Assembly (NCBI GenBank): GCA_017615405.1 | Contig: JAGAAE010000074.1 | Location: 1 to 7,850 of the forward strand | Reading direction: 5' to 3' | Source: Clostridia bacterium | Lineage (GTDB): Bacteria > Bacillota > Clostridia > Oscillospirales > Acutalibacteraceae | DNA length: 7,850 nt | In this document: piece by piece, positions 7,255 to 7,850 of the stretch | Position numbering within the stretch: the first letter of the stretch is position 1 | How the letters are laid out: the number at the start of each line of letters is the position of its first letter | Notes under the pieces: model-generated | Database searches by the model: none | Seen by the model: the letters and a program-made list of their open reading frames with translations, nothing else | What the model was told of the DNA's origin: nothing | Position numbers and translations under genes: made by a program

Positions 7255-7291
7255 CAAAAATAGGCACGATGTGGCAATAATGCCACATCGT
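7255..7291 (-). terminator. Perfect 11-bp hairpin; possible minus-strand terminator
   Basis: ACGATGTGGCA (7266-7276) and its exact complement (7281-7291) enclose an ATAA loop. Read on the minus strand, the stem is followed by GCCTA and then TTTTTG (complement of 7255-7260). It could therefore terminate transcription of the SLH gene, although the T-run begins five bases after the stem, which is poor spacing. On the plus strand no T-run follows. The hairpin itself is certain; the terminator role is a guess. Confidence 0.4.
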
Positions 7292-7322
7292 CTAATATCT
7301 ATTGTCTAACATCTAACATCTA
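7288..7322 (-). repeat. Five tandem TAGAYRN heptamers (reverse array)
   Basis: Read on the minus strand, five contiguous 7-bp units again fill 35 bp: two TAGATGT, then TAGACAA, TAGATAT and TAGACGA. TAGA is again invariant. The array is the same length as the forward array and opposite in orientation. Its best alignment to the forward array matches 17 of 18 bases before fraying. The inner end overlaps the foot of the 7266-7291 hairpin by 4 bp. Confidence 0.9.
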
Positions 7323-7376
7323 ATATGCGTTCGATTCGTGAATCAACCCTGCAACGGGTCATTATTGCCTTGCGCG

Positions 7377-7444
7377 GTAGGGGCGGATATCATTCGCCCG
7401 TTTTGTTGTGCATATATCGACGGGCGATTGATAATCGCCCCTAC
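7377..7444. repeat. 68-bp inverted repeat with hairpin arms (REP/MITE-like)
   Basis: The left arm (7377-7400) and the reverse complement of the right arm (7421-7444) agree at 21 of 24 positions; both begin GTAGGGGCG and end TCGCCCG. Each arm is itself palindromic: the right arm holds GGGCGATT-GAT-AATCGCCC, a perfect 8-bp stem, and the left a 7-bp stem with one G-T pair. A 20-bp AT-rich centre separates them. GTAGGGGCG...CGCCCCTAC elements of this appearance are, from memory, common between genes in uncultured Clostridia. An exact family name cannot be given. Confidence 0.75.
7381..7409 (+). terminator. Possible intrinsic terminator for the typA operon
   Basis: GGGCGGA (7381-7387) and TTCGCCC (7393-7399) pair with one G-U, with a 5-nt loop; G and then TTTTGTTGT follow. 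This is the only plus-strand stem with a T-rich tail between the radical SAM stop and the convergent gene. It lies 180 nt past the stop and is also the left arm of the 68-bp inverted repeat, so terminator function may be a by-product of the repeat. Confidence 0.4.
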
Positions 7445-7477
7445 GCCTGAAATCAATATTGATACATCGTTTTGTTA

Positions 7478-7850
7478 TTATTCGGTGGCGAAAATGTCGT
7501 TTTCGAAAATGTTATAGAACATTGCCGCAACCTCACATCTTTTGGCGGTTGCCTTCGGGGCGATCAGTTTTTTCCCGCCGCCGGCGTCCTTGCCCGAGAT
7601 AACTCCGCGTGAAAGCGCCCAAAGGGTCGCATCCTTTGCGAAACCGGAAACATCCTTAAAATCGGGATACTGCTCCATAATTGCGGCTTTTTGTTCGTTG
7701 GAGACCGAAACGTCATACCCTCCGAGCTTTGTGAAGTTATGAAGGAAGGTCATTATCTGTTCTCTTGTGACCTTATCGCCTACGCCGAATTTCCCGTTCT
7801 CATAACCGCTTGAAACGCCGGTTGCCTTTGCCCAGGCGAGGGCGTTTGAA
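7478..7850 (-). CDS. S-layer homology (SLH) domain protein, C-terminal fragment
   Basis: The frame is open through the window edge at 7850 and ends at TAA (complement of 7478-7480); 123 C-terminal residues are visible, and the start lies outside the window. Two SLH-type repeats are seen. The first runs from ALAWAKATGVSSGY through KVTREQIMTFLHNF (about residues 3-41). The second runs from PDFKDVSGFAKDATLWALSRGVISG to ATAKRCEVAAMFYNIFEN. SLH domains bind pyruvylated secondary cell-wall polymers and hold proteins to the surface of monoderm bacteria. The second repeat has a degenerate anchor motif, A-T-A-K-R-C-E-V in place of the usual TRAE, so its wall-binding may be reduced. ATG 7753 falls inside the first repeat and is not the start. 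The N-terminal functional domain cannot be seen. Confidence 0.87.
   Translation of the reverse strand, partial: SNALAWAKATGVSSGYENGKFGVGDKVTREQIMTFLHNFTKLGGYDVSVSNEQKAAIMEQYPDFKDVSGFAKDATLWALSRGVISGKDAGGGKKLIAPKATAKRCEVAAMFYNIFENDIFATE

Larger units (their letters stand above)
7194..7322. repeat. 129-bp composite intergenic repeat element
   Basis: The two inverted heptamer arrays bound a core of two perfect hairpins, so the whole stretch could fold into one branched stem-loop. There is no open reading frame of note inside, no transposase, and I see no target-site duplication at the ends. It resembles a short non-autonomous or REP-like element, but its identity is unknown to me. Confidence 0.6.
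7201..7477. other. Convergent intergenic region, no gene seen
   Basis: This 277-bp gap lies between the converging radical SAM and SLH genes. Apart from the two composite repeats listed separately it holds small palindromes: GATTC-GT-GAATC (7333-7344), ACCC-TGCAAC-GGGT (7346-7359) and ATCAATATTGAT (7452-7463). I find no credible coding frame with a ribosome binding site, no tRNA, and no recognisable riboswitch. Confidence 0.75.

Noticed and set aside
7194..7322. CRISPR array
   Set aside because: Units are 7 bp, contiguous and without unique spacers, and no cas gene is nearby.
7542..7742. 66-residue plus-strand frame inside the SLH gene
   Set aside because: The minus-strand frame shows two SLH repeats; this one has no motif and no ribosome binding site.

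Overview
The window looks like a chromosomal stretch from an anaerobic, spore-forming Firmicute of the class Clostridia, probably an uncultured gut-type lineage. The signs are the C-terminus of a GerAB-type spore-germination permease, a DacF/PBP5-type D,D-carboxypeptidase, an S-layer-homology (SLH) protein, strong GGAGG-type ribosome binding sites, two near-perfect sigma-A promoters, and a PflX-like radical SAM protein. I cannot assign a genus from the sequence alone.

Layout. (1) 2-346 (+): 3' end of a GerAB-like permease. (2) 413-1627 (+): secreted D-Ala-D-Ala carboxypeptidase. (3) 1659-3068: sigma-A promoter and pgi, glucose-6-phosphate isomerase. The real pgi start is 1725; the longer open frame begins inside the -35 box. 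(4) 3114-3521 (+): small uncharacterised P-loop protein, closed by a strong intrinsic terminator at 3532-3560. (5) 3563-7200 (+): a new transcription unit with a perfect TTGACA-N17-TATAAT promoter. It holds typA/bipA, a DEDDh exonuclease of the ERI-1/KapD-like type carrying a C-terminal zinc ribbon, and a PflX-like radical SAM protein. Its stop/start junctions overlap (1 nt and 4 nt), so the three are probably translationally coupled. (6) 7194-7477: convergent intergenic region built almost entirely of repeats and palindromes. (7) 7478-7850 (-): C-terminal end of an SLH-domain protein whose start lies outside the window.

The coding part is mostly housekeeping: cell wall maturation, glycolysis, and a ribosome-associated GTPase. 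Possible novelty lies in three places. One is the unknown P-loop protein. Another is the coupled typA, zinc-ribbon exonuclease and radical SAM operon, which hints at RNA or ribosome quality control, though that is inference. The third is the repeat mosaic at 7194-7444. There, two five-copy arrays of a TAGAYRN heptamer sit in opposite orientation around two perfect hairpins, followed by a separate 68-bp double-hairpin inverted repeat. I see no CRISPR array, tRNA, rRNA, transposase, phage gene or obvious defence system.
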